The notes: generated from the letters alone by a model not told the origin. A stretch of DNA of 64,000 nt from Pedosphaera parvula Ellin514 (GCF_000172555.1 NZ_ABOX02000003.1:186001-250000), one strand, 5' to 3'. Positions 35,761-44,174 are shown, counted from the first letter of the stretch. Numbers and translations: made by a program.

Positions 35761-36515
35761 GGCGTGATTGCCGGCGGCACAATCGGCGGCACCCTCGTCT
35801 CCGCCGTCGCCTGGAAGAACGCATTCTCCAGATTGTTTTCACCGGTTTCCGAAAACTTCTGTTTGATTTCCTCCACCGTCCCATCCGCCACGTTCTGTCC
35901 GCCCTTCAAAATCAACACATGCGAGCAAACCTCCTCCAGCAAATGCAACAAATGCGAGCTGATAATGATCGCCGCCCCTTCCCGGGCTCGTTTCAGAATG
36001 GAATCCTTCATCCTCCGAATCCCGATCGGGTCCAACCCCGTCAGCGGCTCATCAAAGAAAATCACCTTCGGCGAGTGCAACAATCCGCACGCAATCACCA
36101 GCTTCTGCTTCATCCCCCGCGAAAGTTCGCCCGGCAACTTGTCCTTCTTATCCGTAATCTCCAACTCCGCCAGCAACGGCTCCGTAATCCGTTTGTAATC
36201 CGCCACCTGGTAAATCCGCGCGGTGAAAGCCAGATGCTGCTCCACCGTCAAATAATCGAACAACCGCGGTTCATCCGTAAAAAATGCCAGCTCCTTCTTC
36301 GCCGGTATCGGATTCGAAACCAAATCGATTCCACAAATCCGCAAACTGCCCCGCGTCGGCGGAATAATCCCCGCCAAACAGCGCAACGTCGTCGTCTTAC
36401 CCGCCCCGTTCGGACCAACCAACCCCAGCACCTGCCCCGCTTGCACCGCGAACGAAAGCTCATTCACCGCCACAAAATCCCCATACAATTTCGTCAACCC
36501 CTGGACTTCAATCAT
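35757..36515 (-). CDS. ABC transporter ATP-binding protein
   Basis: From ATG 36515 the product is 252 residues (alternative ATG 36533). Walker A GLVGPNGAGKTTTLRC, signature LSRGMKQKLVIACGLL, Walker B VIFFDEPLTGLDPIG and the switch His in IIISSHLLHLLEE. The order and the short C-terminal tail fit ABC-2-type exporters. It energises the permease at 33985-35760, to which it is coupled by a 4-base overlap. Confidence 0.92.
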   Translation of the reverse strand: MIEVQGLTKLYGDFVAVNELSFAVQAGQVLGLVGPNGAGKTTTLRCLAGIIPPTRGSLRICGIDLVSNPIPAKKELAFFTDEPRLFDYLTVEQHLAFTARIYQVADYKRITEPLLAELEITDKKDKLPGELSRGMKQKLVIACGLLHSPKVIFFDEPLTGLDPIGIRRMKDSILKRAREGAAIIISSHLLHLLEEVCSHVLILKGGQNVADGTVEEIKQKFSETGENNLENAFFQATAETRVPPIVPPAITP

Positions 36516-36836
36516 AAGCTTGGAAAATCGCAACCGCCCACCGTTCTTATCATTGTCTCACCCTACCAACCACCGAGCCTCCAGTAAAGCAACGAAGCTC
36601 CCCAACCCGTTGACTCGATAACCCGCAACTCTGGAGTTCATTCGTCATTCGAGAGTATCAAAGATCTGCCGTTAACTGCCGTTAGCTCACGGTCTCCGAT
36701 CTTTTTGATTGCCCATTGTGCAATCAACCTTGCCGTCATTACTGAAAACCTCATCACCATCCGAGACTCCAAATTAAAATGCATTACCCTCATGGCTGGC
36801 TCCTGTTTTTAAATTCAAAGTTCAAAAAAAATTTTG

Positions 36837-36886
36837 ACCGTTATCCACCGTTATCTGGCGTTATGTAGCGTTATCCACCGTTAGCT
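36837..36886. repeat. Five-unit 10-bp tandem repeat
   Basis: Five consecutive 10-base units with the core CGTTA: ACCGTTATCC, ACCGTTATCT, GGCGTTATGT, AGCGTTATCC, ACCGTTAGCT. Two related units (CCGTTAACTG, CCGTTAGCTC) occur at 36669-36688. The last unit supplies the stop codon of the small minus-strand frame at 36881. Confidence 0.75.
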
Positions 36887-36985
36887 TCTTGAATTCGAAA
36901 CTCGAAATTCAGCATTCGCTATTTCCATGGCCTCCCGAATCTTATACGGCAACCGCGCAACCTTCTCTTTTCGACGATCCTTCAT
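36881..36985 (-). pseudogene. Truncated N-terminus of a small Verrucomicrobia-type ORF family
   Basis: A 34-residue frame, starting MKDRRKEKVARLPYKIREAM. Small proteins with a similar basic start (MKxxRKxKVARLPxxIREQ) are, to my memory, repeated many times in verrucomicrobial genomes and are normally over 100 residues. Here the frame stops early, inside the CGTTA tandem repeat. I interpret it as a decayed copy. Confidence 0.4.
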
Positions 36986-37260
36986 AACTTTGTTCCTCCA
37001 TTGGGTTATTTTGTTATAATTGCATGAAGAAGTTCAGGCTAAAACCTCATTTATACTTAATTTATGACCTCATAATATTAACATAGTCATCATTCGTCAA
37101 CAAAGCTTTTTAACCATTTACACTTATGTTAGACTTCTAATGATGACTAAAACCCCTTTTTGAAACTTTAACCTGCGACTCGGGCTCCTGCATTGATTCG
37201 GACACGCTGAAAGCATGCGGCCGTGCGCAAGCATCCCTGGGGATCAGCTCGCCCACTTGG

Positions 37261-37522
37261 TTATACCGAATGCCAAAAGAAATTTCCGAATGGCAGGAGG
37301 GATTTTGGTTTGAGGCAAGGCGGAGGCCGCAGGCGCTATCCTTAGATAGCGGCCAGGCCGACAACGCCGCTTCAAATCAAAAGCACCCTGTTCCCAACAA
37401 CTAACGAATTTCCTCGCCCTCAAAGTTCATGGCTTTTTCAGCCTCCACTTTCATCAGGCTTATCACCTGTTTTCATTCCAGTTCTTTTCCATTTCGGAAA
37501 TTAATTTTGGCATTCGGTATAA
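37261..37522. mobile_element. MITE-like element with 18-bp perfect terminal inverted repeats
   Basis: TTATACCGAATGCCAAAA at 37261-37278 is exactly inverted at 37505-37522, and similarity continues inward (AATTTCCGAA...). The 262-bp element has no ORF of note and includes an internal hairpin around GCGCTATCcttaGATAGCGGC (near 37338-37356). A second, truncated copy (43203-43254) and a bare end (16077-16090) occur in the window. No target duplication is obvious. Confidence 0.65.
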
Positions 37523-37654
37523 ATGGACGAGACCAGAGTTGGTGATTTGGGGCTTCTCCGAATTGCGGCAACACTCTCCTCGAGTAATGACGGGGCGGCT
37601 TGTGGCGCGGTGGTTGGACTCAATGAGCTGACAGCCCGATTCCGACCCTCGCCT

Positions 37655-37676
37655 CCAAGCTTTTTAGCTTGGTTTT
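37655..37676 (+). terminator. Terminator-like hairpin
   Basis: CCAAGCT, loop TTTT, AGCTTGG, then TTTT. It is a perfect 7-bp stem with a T run, but no intact gene lies just upstream, so it may be left from a lost gene. Confidence 0.5.
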
Positions 37677-37705
37677 ATTAGGGTAAACGAAGGTTGGGAA
37701 GGCCA

Positions 37706-37728
37706 CTGTCAGTGAAACTGTCAGTAAT
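37706..37728. repeat. CTGTCAGT double repeat, left copy
   Basis: CTGTCAGTGAAACTGTCAGT. It is nearly identical and in the same orientation at 42045-42064 (GTGTCAGTAAAACTGTCAGT). The pair brackets the hydrolase/SDR/LysR block. Confidence 0.55.
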
Positions 37729-37966
37729 GCACCATCTGTTTGATGAGCAATGAGAATTAACTGTAAGCGCAAATAACATACCCCTGATTATACCCTATCC
37801 CAAAATCACTACAGGGAACATTCCAAATGTCATAGCAGGACACCAAGAATATAACAAAGACTTGGGCAAATCATTCGGTGAATGTTGCAGCATAGTGCAG
37901 TGGCTGACCCACTTGTTGCCTGTTTAAGTCACAAATGTTAACCTCCTGAAGATCTGCACACTCCCT

Positions 37967-38149
37967 TTGAGGTGTTCCACCGGATCACCTCCGAAAGACT
38001 ACGCCGCCGCCAGCCAGCCTCTGCATGGCCGTCATTATTATGTGAATTTGGGCTACCACAAGAAGCGTTCACTTTCTGCCAAAGAACTTGACGCCGTTTG
38101 CGCCGCCTACGCCCTTGACGACGCGCGGCTTTATCTCAACCGCCAGTGA
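37967..38149 (+). pseudogene. Probable 3' remnant of a gene
   Basis: A 60-residue frame ending KKRSLSAKELDAVCAAYALD and DARLYLNRQ. It looks like the true C-terminus of a protein and is followed 11 bp later by a strong terminator, yet no matching upstream part exists. The family is not recognised. The break coincides with the edge of the repeat-rich region. Confidence 0.35.
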
Positions 38150-38159
38150 CCGCGAAACA

Positions 38160-38196
38160 AAGCGGCTGGACTTTGAAAGTCCAGCCGCTTTTTTAT
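38160..38196 (+). terminator. Rho-independent terminator
   Basis: AAGCGGCTGGACTTT pairs with AAGTCCAGCCGCTT around a minimal loop, followed by TTTTTT. The stem is over 12 bp. It sits directly after the gene remnant ending at 38149 and also faces the leftward SDR operon. Confidence 0.85.
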
Positions 38197-38253
38197 TCTT
38201 GGGAACTCGTGGCGTCCCCCAAAAACCAGCCGCAAGAGGCGCGGCCTCTGGAC

Positions 38254-39009
38254 TCAGGCGTTCGTGCCGCCATCGACTGTCAGGCTGGCTCCAGTGATAT
38301 AAGACGCTTCCGGTCCAGCGACGAAGGCTACCATCGCTGCGATATCATTGACATGCCCGTAACGTTTAAGAGCCGTGTTGGCGATTTGAGGAGTTGCCCA
38401 GTCGCCCGCAGCCGGATTCAAATCCGTGTCAATCGGGCCGGGTTGCACATTGTTGACAGTGATGCCTCGATTTCCCACCTCTCTGGCCAACCCTTGCGTG
38501 AACATCTTGACCGCTGCCTTCGTTGCCGCGTAGGCCGCCAGACCGGGCGTCATATTCCGCTCGCCCACGCACGAGCCGATTGAAATGATGCGACCGCCGT
38601 CTTTAATGTGCTTCAGCGCAGCCTGCGTCGCGATCATCACGCCGCGGAAATTGAGGTCAATCACATGGTCCAGTTCCTCCAGCGTGGCCTCCTCGAACGG
38701 CTTGGGAATAGCCGTACCGGCATTGTTCACGAGTATATCCAGCCGGCCAAAGGCCGCGACGGTCTTTTCAACGGCGGCCTTGACGGCGGCGGCATCCGTG
38801 GCATCCGCTTGAATCGCGATTGCCTTTCCGCCTGCCCGTTCAATTTCTTTAACAACCGAGGCGGCTGCTTCCGCGCCTTTTGTATAAGTAACTCCTACGC
38901 GCGCTCCATCGGCTGCCAGCCGCTTGGTAATCGCCGCGCCAATTCCTCGCGAACCGCCGGTGACTATTGCGACTTTGCCCGCCAATTTTTGTCCATTGTT
39001 ATTGCTCAT
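38254..39009 (-). CDS. SDR-family oxidoreductase (FabG-like), copy 1
   Basis: The 251-residue classical short-chain dehydrogenase has cofactor motif TGGSRGIGAAI, NNAG (ILVNNAGTAIP), catalytic Ser in ISIGSC and the Tyr-x3-Lys pair in YAATKAA, ending YITGASLTVDGGTNA. An NADP(H)-type carbonyl reductase is likely; the substrate is unknown. It is the last gene of a leftward unit with a hydrolase and a second SDR (about 40% alike by eye), preceded by a fragment of a third SDR. Confidence 0.9.
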   Translation of the reverse strand: MSNNNGQKLAGKVAIVTGGSRGIGAAITKRLAADGARVGVTYTKGAEAAASVVKEIERAGGKAIAIQADATDAAAVKAAVEKTVAAFGRLDILVNNAGTAIPKPFEEATLEELDHVIDLNFRGVMIATQAALKHIKDGGRIISIGSCVGERNMTPGLAAYAATKAAVKMFTQGLAREVGNRGITVNNVQPGPIDTDLNPAAGDWATPQIANTALKRYGHVNDIAAMVAFVAGPEASYITGASLTVDGGTNA

Positions 39010-39067
39010 ATTTTTTCCTTTTCTATTTTGTTATCTGTTGTTTTTCGTTGTTTTTTGGATGTGAGAT

Positions 39068-39154
39068 TCACACTTTTCCTCCAAAGCTGACTGCGAGTAT
39101 AGCCCTGCCAATCCCTGTCAAAGCGCCGGTTATAAGTACGGTTTGCTTAGTCAT
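39068..39154 (-). pseudogene. N-terminal fragment of a third SDR gene
   Basis: A 28-residue frame beginning MTKQTVLITGALTGIGRAIL, the exact style of an SDR N-terminus with the TGxxxGIG cofactor loop. It then ends at a TGA just before the next gene. The remaining 220 or so residues are missing, so most of the gene has been deleted between two intact SDR genes. Confidence 0.75.
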
Positions 39155-39178
39155 AACTCCACCTTTGCATTTGTTAAA

Positions 39179-39925
39179 TTAAAGTTTTGAGCCGCCATCC
39201 ACATGAAGGATATCGCCTGTGATCCAACGCGCATCGTCTGAGGCCAGAAAAGCGATGACGTCGGCAATATCTTCGGGCTGCGCGACGCGTTTGAGCGCCT
39301 GCATGCTTTCAGTAAAATCGCGACCTTCGTCGGTTTTTGCAAAGCTCGACATATCTGTTGCAACCACGCCCGGAGCCACGGCATTCACGCGAATGCCACG
39401 GTCACCAAGTGCCGCCGCAAAATGTTTGACGAGCGTAGAGATGGCTCCTTTGGTTGCAGCGTAGGCCGCCAAAGTACCGACAGCGGCATGGGCTGCCAAA
39501 GATGACAGCAAAATTACACTACTGCCCTTGTGCATGGTTGGCAGCAGTTGCTGAACCAAAAAGAAGGGAGCTCGAACATTGACGGCAAACAGTTCATCGA
39601 AGTCCTCGATTGTCGTGTCCTCAAAGGTCGCGGATTTTGCGATTCCGGCATTCGCGACCAGAATATCCAAACGATCACCGATGAGGGCGCGCACTTGTTT
39701 GGCCAGCTTATCCGGGCCATCCGCCGCCCGCAGGTCGGCGGCGATCTTTTCAGCGCGTCCGCCGCCTGAACGGATTTCTTTGATCACGGCTTCGGCTTCT
39801 TTGATGCTGTTGCTGTAGTGGACTACAACCTGAGCCCCAGCCTTAGCGAGGGCCAAAGCTGTTGCCCGACCAATGCCGCGTGAAGCGCCAGTAACCAAAG
39901 CGGTTTTTCCAGAGAGTACAGACAT
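39179..39925 (-). CDS. SDR-family oxidoreductase (FabG-like), copy 2
   Basis: From ATG 39925 (GGGGA ribosome site just upstream) the product is 248 residues. TGASRGIGRATALALAKAGA, ANAG (ILVANAGIAKS), Ser in LLSSLAAH, YAATKGA and the end WITGDILHVDGGSKL. An upstream extension of the frame to 40012 is not needed. It lies 41 bp after the alpha/beta hydrolase gene and probably acts in the same pathway. Confidence 0.9.
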   Translation of the reverse strand: MSVLSGKTALVTGASRGIGRATALALAKAGAQVVVHYSNSIKEAEAVIKEIRSGGGRAEKIAADLRAADGPDKLAKQVRALIGDRLDILVANAGIAKSATFEDTTIEDFDELFAVNVRAPFFLVQQLLPTMHKGSSVILLSSLAAHAAVGTLAAYAATKGAISTLVKHFAAALGDRGIRVNAVAPGVVATDMSSFAKTDEGRDFTESMQALKRVAQPEDIADVIAFLASDDARWITGDILHVDGGSKL

Positions 39926-39966
39926 ATTTAGGTCCCCTTTTTCAGAGTGTTGAGTGTTTGTTGTTT

Positions 39967-40842
39967 TCAAGCTGCTACCGCAGGAAATACAGCTTCCCTG
40001 GCGATAGCCCAATTCAGGAACTGGTTAGCATGCGCTACGAACAATTCCGGGTATTGGTAGAAAGAGCCGTGATTCGCGTCCGGATAGAGGATCAGCTGGG
40101 AGTTCGAAATCAACTGTTGCATGATGTAAGAGTTCACCGTTGGCACAACGACATCGTTACTGCCCTGAACGATCAGGGTTGGCTGTTTGATGTTCTTGAC
40201 CTGCCCCCGGCCTGCTTCGCCAAAGGCGACATATTTGCCGATTGCTTCGCCCTGAGCTGCTATAGCTTGAGCGCTGACTTCCGGGTCACGGTCTTTACGC
40301 AACCATTTGCGTTTTAAGAATTCACGCCCGGCAGCTTGGCTTATTGCAGATGGTGCAAAGTGAACCGACAACCACATATCTTCCGGTTGCTCATAAGTGG
40401 CCGAGAAAATATCCTGTGACTTGCTGGTTGACATATCAGCGCCACGGGGGCCGGTGCCAACAAGGATCAAACGGCGGACAAGTTCTGGAGCCTGAAGGGT
40501 AATTTCCTGTGCGACCATGCCGCCGATCGAGAAGCCGAGGACATCAACCCTGTCCAATCCAAGCGCCTTGATAAAGGCAATCGCGTTGGCACCCATTTCA
40601 GGAAATGACGTTGGGGCTTCGCCTGAGCTGCTCGAGACACCTGTATTGTTGAACAGGATAACTTCACGTTCTTTGGCCAGGCCATCGGTCACTGCCGGAT
40701 CCCAGTAATCCATCGTGCCGGTGTAGTGCTGGTTGAAAACCAGAGGAACGCCACTTTTTTTGCCGAATTGGCGATAGGCAAAGCGAATGCCATTGGCTTC
40801 TACATATTGGGTTGGTACTGTCTCATGGGTATGGTTTGTCAT
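39967..40842 (-). CDS. Alpha/beta hydrolase
   Basis: The 291-residue alpha/beta hydrolase has nucleophile elbow GFSIGGMVAQE (Ser near 110), an oxyanion-type segment FNQHYTGTMDYWD and late catalytic His in PDANHGSFYQYPE; Asp near VVPTVN or earlier is the likely acid. Substrate not predictable. First gene of the leftward operon, divergent from a LysR regulator and directly downstream of the LysR-type palindrome. Hydrolase/SDR/LysR groups of this kind are frequent in Proteobacteria, which fits import. Confidence 0.88.
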   Translation of the reverse strand: MTNHTHETVPTQYVEANGIRFAYRQFGKKSGVPLVFNQHYTGTMDYWDPAVTDGLAKEREVILFNNTGVSSSSGEAPTSFPEMGANAIAFIKALGLDRVDVLGFSIGGMVAQEITLQAPELVRRLILVGTGPRGADMSTSKSQDIFSATYEQPEDMWLSVHFAPSAISQAAGREFLKRKWLRKDRDPEVSAQAIAAQGEAIGKYVAFGEAGRGQVKNIKQPTLIVQGSNDVVVPTVNSYIMQQLISNSQLILYPDANHGSFYQYPELFVAHANQFLNWAIAREAVFPAVAA

Positions 40843-40893
40843 ATTAGTCTCCGTTTTGTTGTATGGCTTAAAATTTACGCATCAGCCGATTGT

Positions 40894-40916
40894 TGATAAA
40901 ATATCGTTTGTTATCA
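40894..40916. promoter_or_regulatory. LysR-type operator palindrome
   Basis: TGATAA, 11 bases, TTATCA: a perfect dyad of the T-N11-A type used by LysR regulators. It lies 52 bp before the hydrolase start (40842) and 89 bp before the lysR start (41005), in the divergent promoter region. Confidence 0.7.
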
Positions 40917-41004
40917 GTGTTGTATTTAACTCATGGACCTAAACTATCTAAAGTTTGCCACTTTGAAAAAGACCTTGTTGGTTGACTTTCCATACCTATA
41001 AGGC

Positions 41005-41937
41005 ATGGTTAAACGGATGGAACTCAGACATCTTAAATATTTCATAGCTGTCGCCGAAGAGGGCAGTCTAACAGTCGCTGCGGAAAAGAGACTGCATACG
41101 GCGCAGCCATCCTTAAGCCGCCAAATACGCGATCTGGAATACGAAGTTGGCACGCCTTTGTTTACGCGTAGTGTGCAAGGCGTCGAATTAACGGCGGCGG
41201 GGCGAGCCTTTATTGATCATGCGCGCCTTGCCGTTACACAGGCCGACGCCGCGCGCGATGCGGCAAGGCGCGCCGCGAAACCGGCCAACAAGACATTTGC
41301 GATAGGGTTTCTGATGGGGCAGGAAATCAATTGGCTGGCCGAAGCGACACGCATCATCGCCAGCGATTTGCCGAATATCGAATTAACGGTGTCCAGCCAA
41401 TATTCCCCGGATTTGGCAGAGGCTCTTTCATCGTCGCGGCTTGATCTCGCCTTCATGCGCGCCGAGCCAGGCTGGCCTGAGCTTGATTATATCACGATCA
41501 GTTCTGAACCTTTCGTCATGATTATGCCCAGCGATCATCGCCTTACCAAACACAAGAAGGTTGATATTCGCGAAATCGCCGGGGAAATTTTTATTGGCGC
41601 TTCCGATATCGCGGGCCCCATGCGCCGCAAGATCGAAGAATATCTGGCGGCAAACAATTTGGATATCAAGCCTGCACACCGTATTCACAACCTTACAATG
41701 GCGATGTCATTGATCGCGTCAACACGGGGTGTCGCCATTTTACCTATGTACGCATTGAATTTTCTTCCCTGGTCCGTGACCAGCAGACCGCTTAAAGGTA
41801 CGCCGCCAACAATTGATCTGGTTGTCGGCTACAAAAAATCGAATACATCGCCGATATTGAAAAGCTTTCTGTCTCGCGTCGATCAACTCAAAGAAAAACC
41901 GCCGTCTTTGTCCTCCAAGGTTATCCTTAAGAGATAA
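41005..41937 (+). CDS. LysR-family transcriptional regulator
   Basis: The 310-residue regulator (alternative ATG 41017) has winged helix-turn-helix at residues 5-65 (ELRHLKYFIAVAEEGSLTVA, AQPSLSRQIRDLEYEVGTPL, FTRSVQGVELTAAG). The substrate-binding domain reaches the end (RLDLAFMRAEPGWPELDYI, RGVAILPMYALNF). It is divergent from the hydrolase-SDR operon with a LysR box between them, so it most likely controls that operon in response to a small molecule. Confidence 0.92.
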   Translation: MVKRMELRHLKYFIAVAEEGSLTVAAEKRLHTAQPSLSRQIRDLEYEVGTPLFTRSVQGVELTAAGRAFIDHARLAVTQADAARDAARRAAKPANKTFAIGFLMGQEINWLAEATRIIASDLPNIELTVSSQYSPDLAEALSSSRLDLAFMRAEPGWPELDYITISSEPFVMIMPSDHRLTKHKKVDIREIAGEIFIGASDIAGPMRRKIEEYLAANNLDIKPAHRIHNLTMAMSLIASTRGVAILPMYALNFLPWSVTSRPLKGTPPTIDLVVGYKKSNTSPILKSFLSRVDQLKEKPPSLSSKVILKR

Positions 41938-42044
41938 TTCTAGTAACTCCATAAACGCAATGGTTCTGGCGTACGGATCGATATTACCGAGACGGAAGGA
42001 GATATGGCAGATGCTTAGCCGCCACCCGGATTGCGGCCTAACCA

Positions 42045-42067
42045 GTGTCAGTAAAACTGTCAGTGAA
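42045..42067. repeat. CTGTCAGT double repeat, right copy
   Basis: GTGTCAGTAAAACTGTCAGT, matching the copy at 37706-37725 in the same orientation with two differences. It lies about 100 bp after the lysR stop. Confidence 0.55.
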
Positions 42068-42196
42068 AGGTCATTCTAGTAATGAAAAATAGTGAACGGG
42101 TCGGTCCTAATTATTTACCCAAAAAAAGCGCTGCTGGCGCGCGACGCGAATATGCTTGCTCCAGCGCATGACAACGGCAATCGTTGATCGTCACCC

Positions 42197-43191
42197 GTGA
42201 GCACAATAAACAAAATCATTTCCATAATACTTTGGACTCTACTGCGTCCAACATGCGCAATGGTTGTTGCGGCCCTGCTATTACCCTCTAATGGCGCAAT
42301 CGCTCGTGACCTATCCGCCGAACAGGTGTTAAAACCACACATTCAAGCTGACTGGTGGCAAATCGCCGGCGATCCAGATCTGGGTGAATTAACCTCTTCC
42401 AAGCAGCAACCGGTTGATTTCGCGGTCTGGCAGGCAACGGACGGGAAATGGCAGCTTTGGTCCTGCGTTCGCGGCACCAAGGAGCCGGGAAACACTCGCC
42501 TCCTCTATGCCTGGGAAGGCGAGAAACTGACTGATCCAAACTGGAAGCCAAAGGGCATTACACTCCGCGCTGATCCAAAGATGGGCGAGCACCCGGGCGG
42601 TCTGCAAGCCCCCTTCGTCTTCCGCGATGGCCGACGCTTCGTGATGTTTTACGGCAGTTGGGACCATATCTGTTCCGCAATTAGCGCAGATGGAAAATAT
42701 TTTCAACGTCATCTCAACAGCGAAGACAAAACCCCACTCTTTGGCGAAACATCCGGCAACACGCGTGATCCCATGCTCATTCGCATCGGCAATCTCTGGC
42801 ATTGCTATTACACCGCCCATCCTGAAAACAAAGGCACGGATTACTGCCGCACCTCCAGCAATTTGCTCGATTGGAGCCCGGCGCACGTCGTCGCAAAAGG
42901 CGGCCAGGCCGGCGAGGGACCGTGGTCAGCCGAGTGCCCATTCGTCGTTGAACTCGAGCCGGGAAAATTCTATTTGTTTCGCACGCAACGCTATGGAGCC
43001 AATGCGCAGACCAGCGTCTATTTTTCCCACGACCCGCTCGATTTCGGCCTAAACAATGACAAAGACCATTTCGTTTGCACACTTCCAGTCGCTGCTCCTG
43101 AAATCATTCACCAGATAAGCAATGGTTCATTGCCGCACTTCTGCCGAGCCTGAAGGGAATACAAGTGGCTCGACTCACATGGGAAAAATAA
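42197..43191 (+). pseudogene. Exported five-bladed-propeller (GH43-like) protein, frameshifted near the end
   Basis: The GTG-started frame encodes a signal peptide (CAMVVAALLLPSNGAIA) and a glycosidase-like propeller: LQAPFVFRDGRRFVMFYGSW, TRDPMLIRIGNLWHCYYTAH, ECPFVVELEPGKFYLFRTQR. The annotated frame stops at 43153 with an unrelated tail. From 43114 the next frame continues the expected family ending, DKQWFIAALLPSLKG and IQVARLTWEK, to a TAA at 43191. One base is missing after the CA at 43112-43113. It is either a real recent mutation or a sequencing error. Confidence 0.75.
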
Positions 43192-43202
43192 GCGAGAGGA
43201 AC

Positions 43203-43254
43203 TATACCGAATGCCAAAGGAAATTTCCGGATGACAGGAGGGATTTTGGTTTGA
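43203..43254 (+). repeat. Truncated copy of the TTATACCGAATGCC element
   Basis: Fifty-two bases match the left end of the element at 37261 (TATACCGAATGCCAAAgGAA to GGAGGGATTTTGGTTTGA) with a few changes. The other end is not present. It begins 12 bp after the end of the frameshifted gene. Confidence 0.65.
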
Positions 43255-43485
43255 TTAAGCGGCTGGCCAAAGTAATTACACTAAAGCTTCAATCCCCACG
43301 TTCTCGTATTGATCGCCCCAGGGTTACTTGCCCCTGCTAACCATTCACTTTTAGAGCAGATAGGCCGACGGTTAAACGAGTCTCTTGGCGTGGTTGCCAA
43401 GGCTCTCCAATTTATCTTTAAATTCACCACGTCCTGAATTGGGCGAAGTTATGTTTGCAATAACCAGGAGCGATGGAATGTTGAG

Positions 43486-43668
43486 TTAGACGGCGAGCCA
43501 AGAAGCACCGTCGGGAAGGCCGGCATCGAAAGGATACTGGCCTTTTTTATCTTTGGATTCCCACCGTTGCCAAGGCACTTCTAATTCGCCATACTGCACC
43601 CAAAGATTAGCCTGAGTGGGGTTGATTTCCTGAATGGCCAGTTCCAGAAATGGGACTGGCCTTTTCAC
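43486..43668 (-). CDS. Short hypothetical frame, possibly a gene remnant
   Basis: A 60-residue frame from GTG 43668 that is open up to 43713. It reads like coding sequence (PFLELAIQEINPTQANLWVQ, GELEVPWQRWESKDKKG) but no family is recognised and there is no ATG. It may be the end of a truncated gene. Confidence 0.25.
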   Translation of the reverse strand: MKRPVPFLELAIQEINPTQANLWVQYGELEVPWQRWESKDKKGQYPFDAGLPDGASWLAV

Positions 43669-43712
43669 TTCGCGAAATGATTTTTCGGTTAGGTTGAGTA
43701 TAGGAGGCTTCT

Positions 43713-44174
43713 ATGAACCACACCGAACCACCAGAAGATAAAAAAGCGCTTCCAAAAGAATTCTATACGTTTGCCATAAAGCATATGCTTGATGGAGAAT
43801 CGGCAGCCAGCATTCAAAAGAATTTTACCGAGAACGGATTGCCTTCGGACCTGGCCATGCACATAGTTCACAGAGCAGAGTCGGAATTATCTCACGTCCA
43901 CTGGCTCAACAGGACGAGCAACCTTTCGCACTTCATTTGTGGATTGGGACTGAATTTTATACTTTGCTTATTTGCGACCGCAATGATTTCGGTTTTAACA
44001 AGCCCCGATTCAAATACTGGCTACCAACTCGGACACCCAATTGGACATGGAATTGGGCTGTTCGTTTCCGCCATGGCTACACAACTGAAATTACAATATC
44101 TTTTCGCCGGAGCGTTCACGGGTTACTTGCTTTACATCCTTGTTCTCGCACAAGAAATCGGAGCACTTGATTAG
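43713..44174 (+). CDS. Membrane protein of unknown function
   Basis: The 153-residue protein has a soluble N-terminal half (EFYTFAIKHMLDGESAASIQ, GLPSDLAMHIVHRAESELSH) and two or three membrane helices (FICGLGLNFILCLFATAMIS, LQYLFAGAFTGYLLYILVLA). AGGAGG lies 5-10 bp before the ATG. The family is not recognised. Confidence 0.6.
   Translation: MNHTEPPEDKKALPKEFYTFAIKHMLDGESAASIQKNFTENGLPSDLAMHIVHRAESELSHVHWLNRTSNLSHFICGLGLNFILCLFATAMISVLTSPDSNTGYQLGHPIGHGIGLFVSAMATQLKLQYLFAGAFTGYLLYILVLAQEIGALD

Larger units (their letters stand above)
36534..37966. other. Gene-poor, repeat-rich region
   Basis: About 1.4 kb with no full-length gene. It holds the AAAGATC/GATCTTT inverted repeat at 36660-36704 enclosing two CCGTTA motifs, the 10-bp tandem array at 36837-36886, a 34-residue minus-strand frame at 36881-36985, an AT-rich stretch at 37000-37140, the MITE-like element at 37261-37522, a terminator-like hairpin at 37655 and the CTGTCAGT repeat at 37706. 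Confidence 0.7.
43192..43712. other. Intergenic region with truncated repeat and a short frame
   Basis: A 520-bp gap holding the truncated MITE-like copy (43203-43254) and a 60-residue minus-strand frame (43486-43668). Nothing else recognised. Confidence 0.5.

Noticed and set aside
37137-37364. 75-residue minus-strand ORF
   Set aside because: It overlaps the left end of the MITE-like element and has no coding features.
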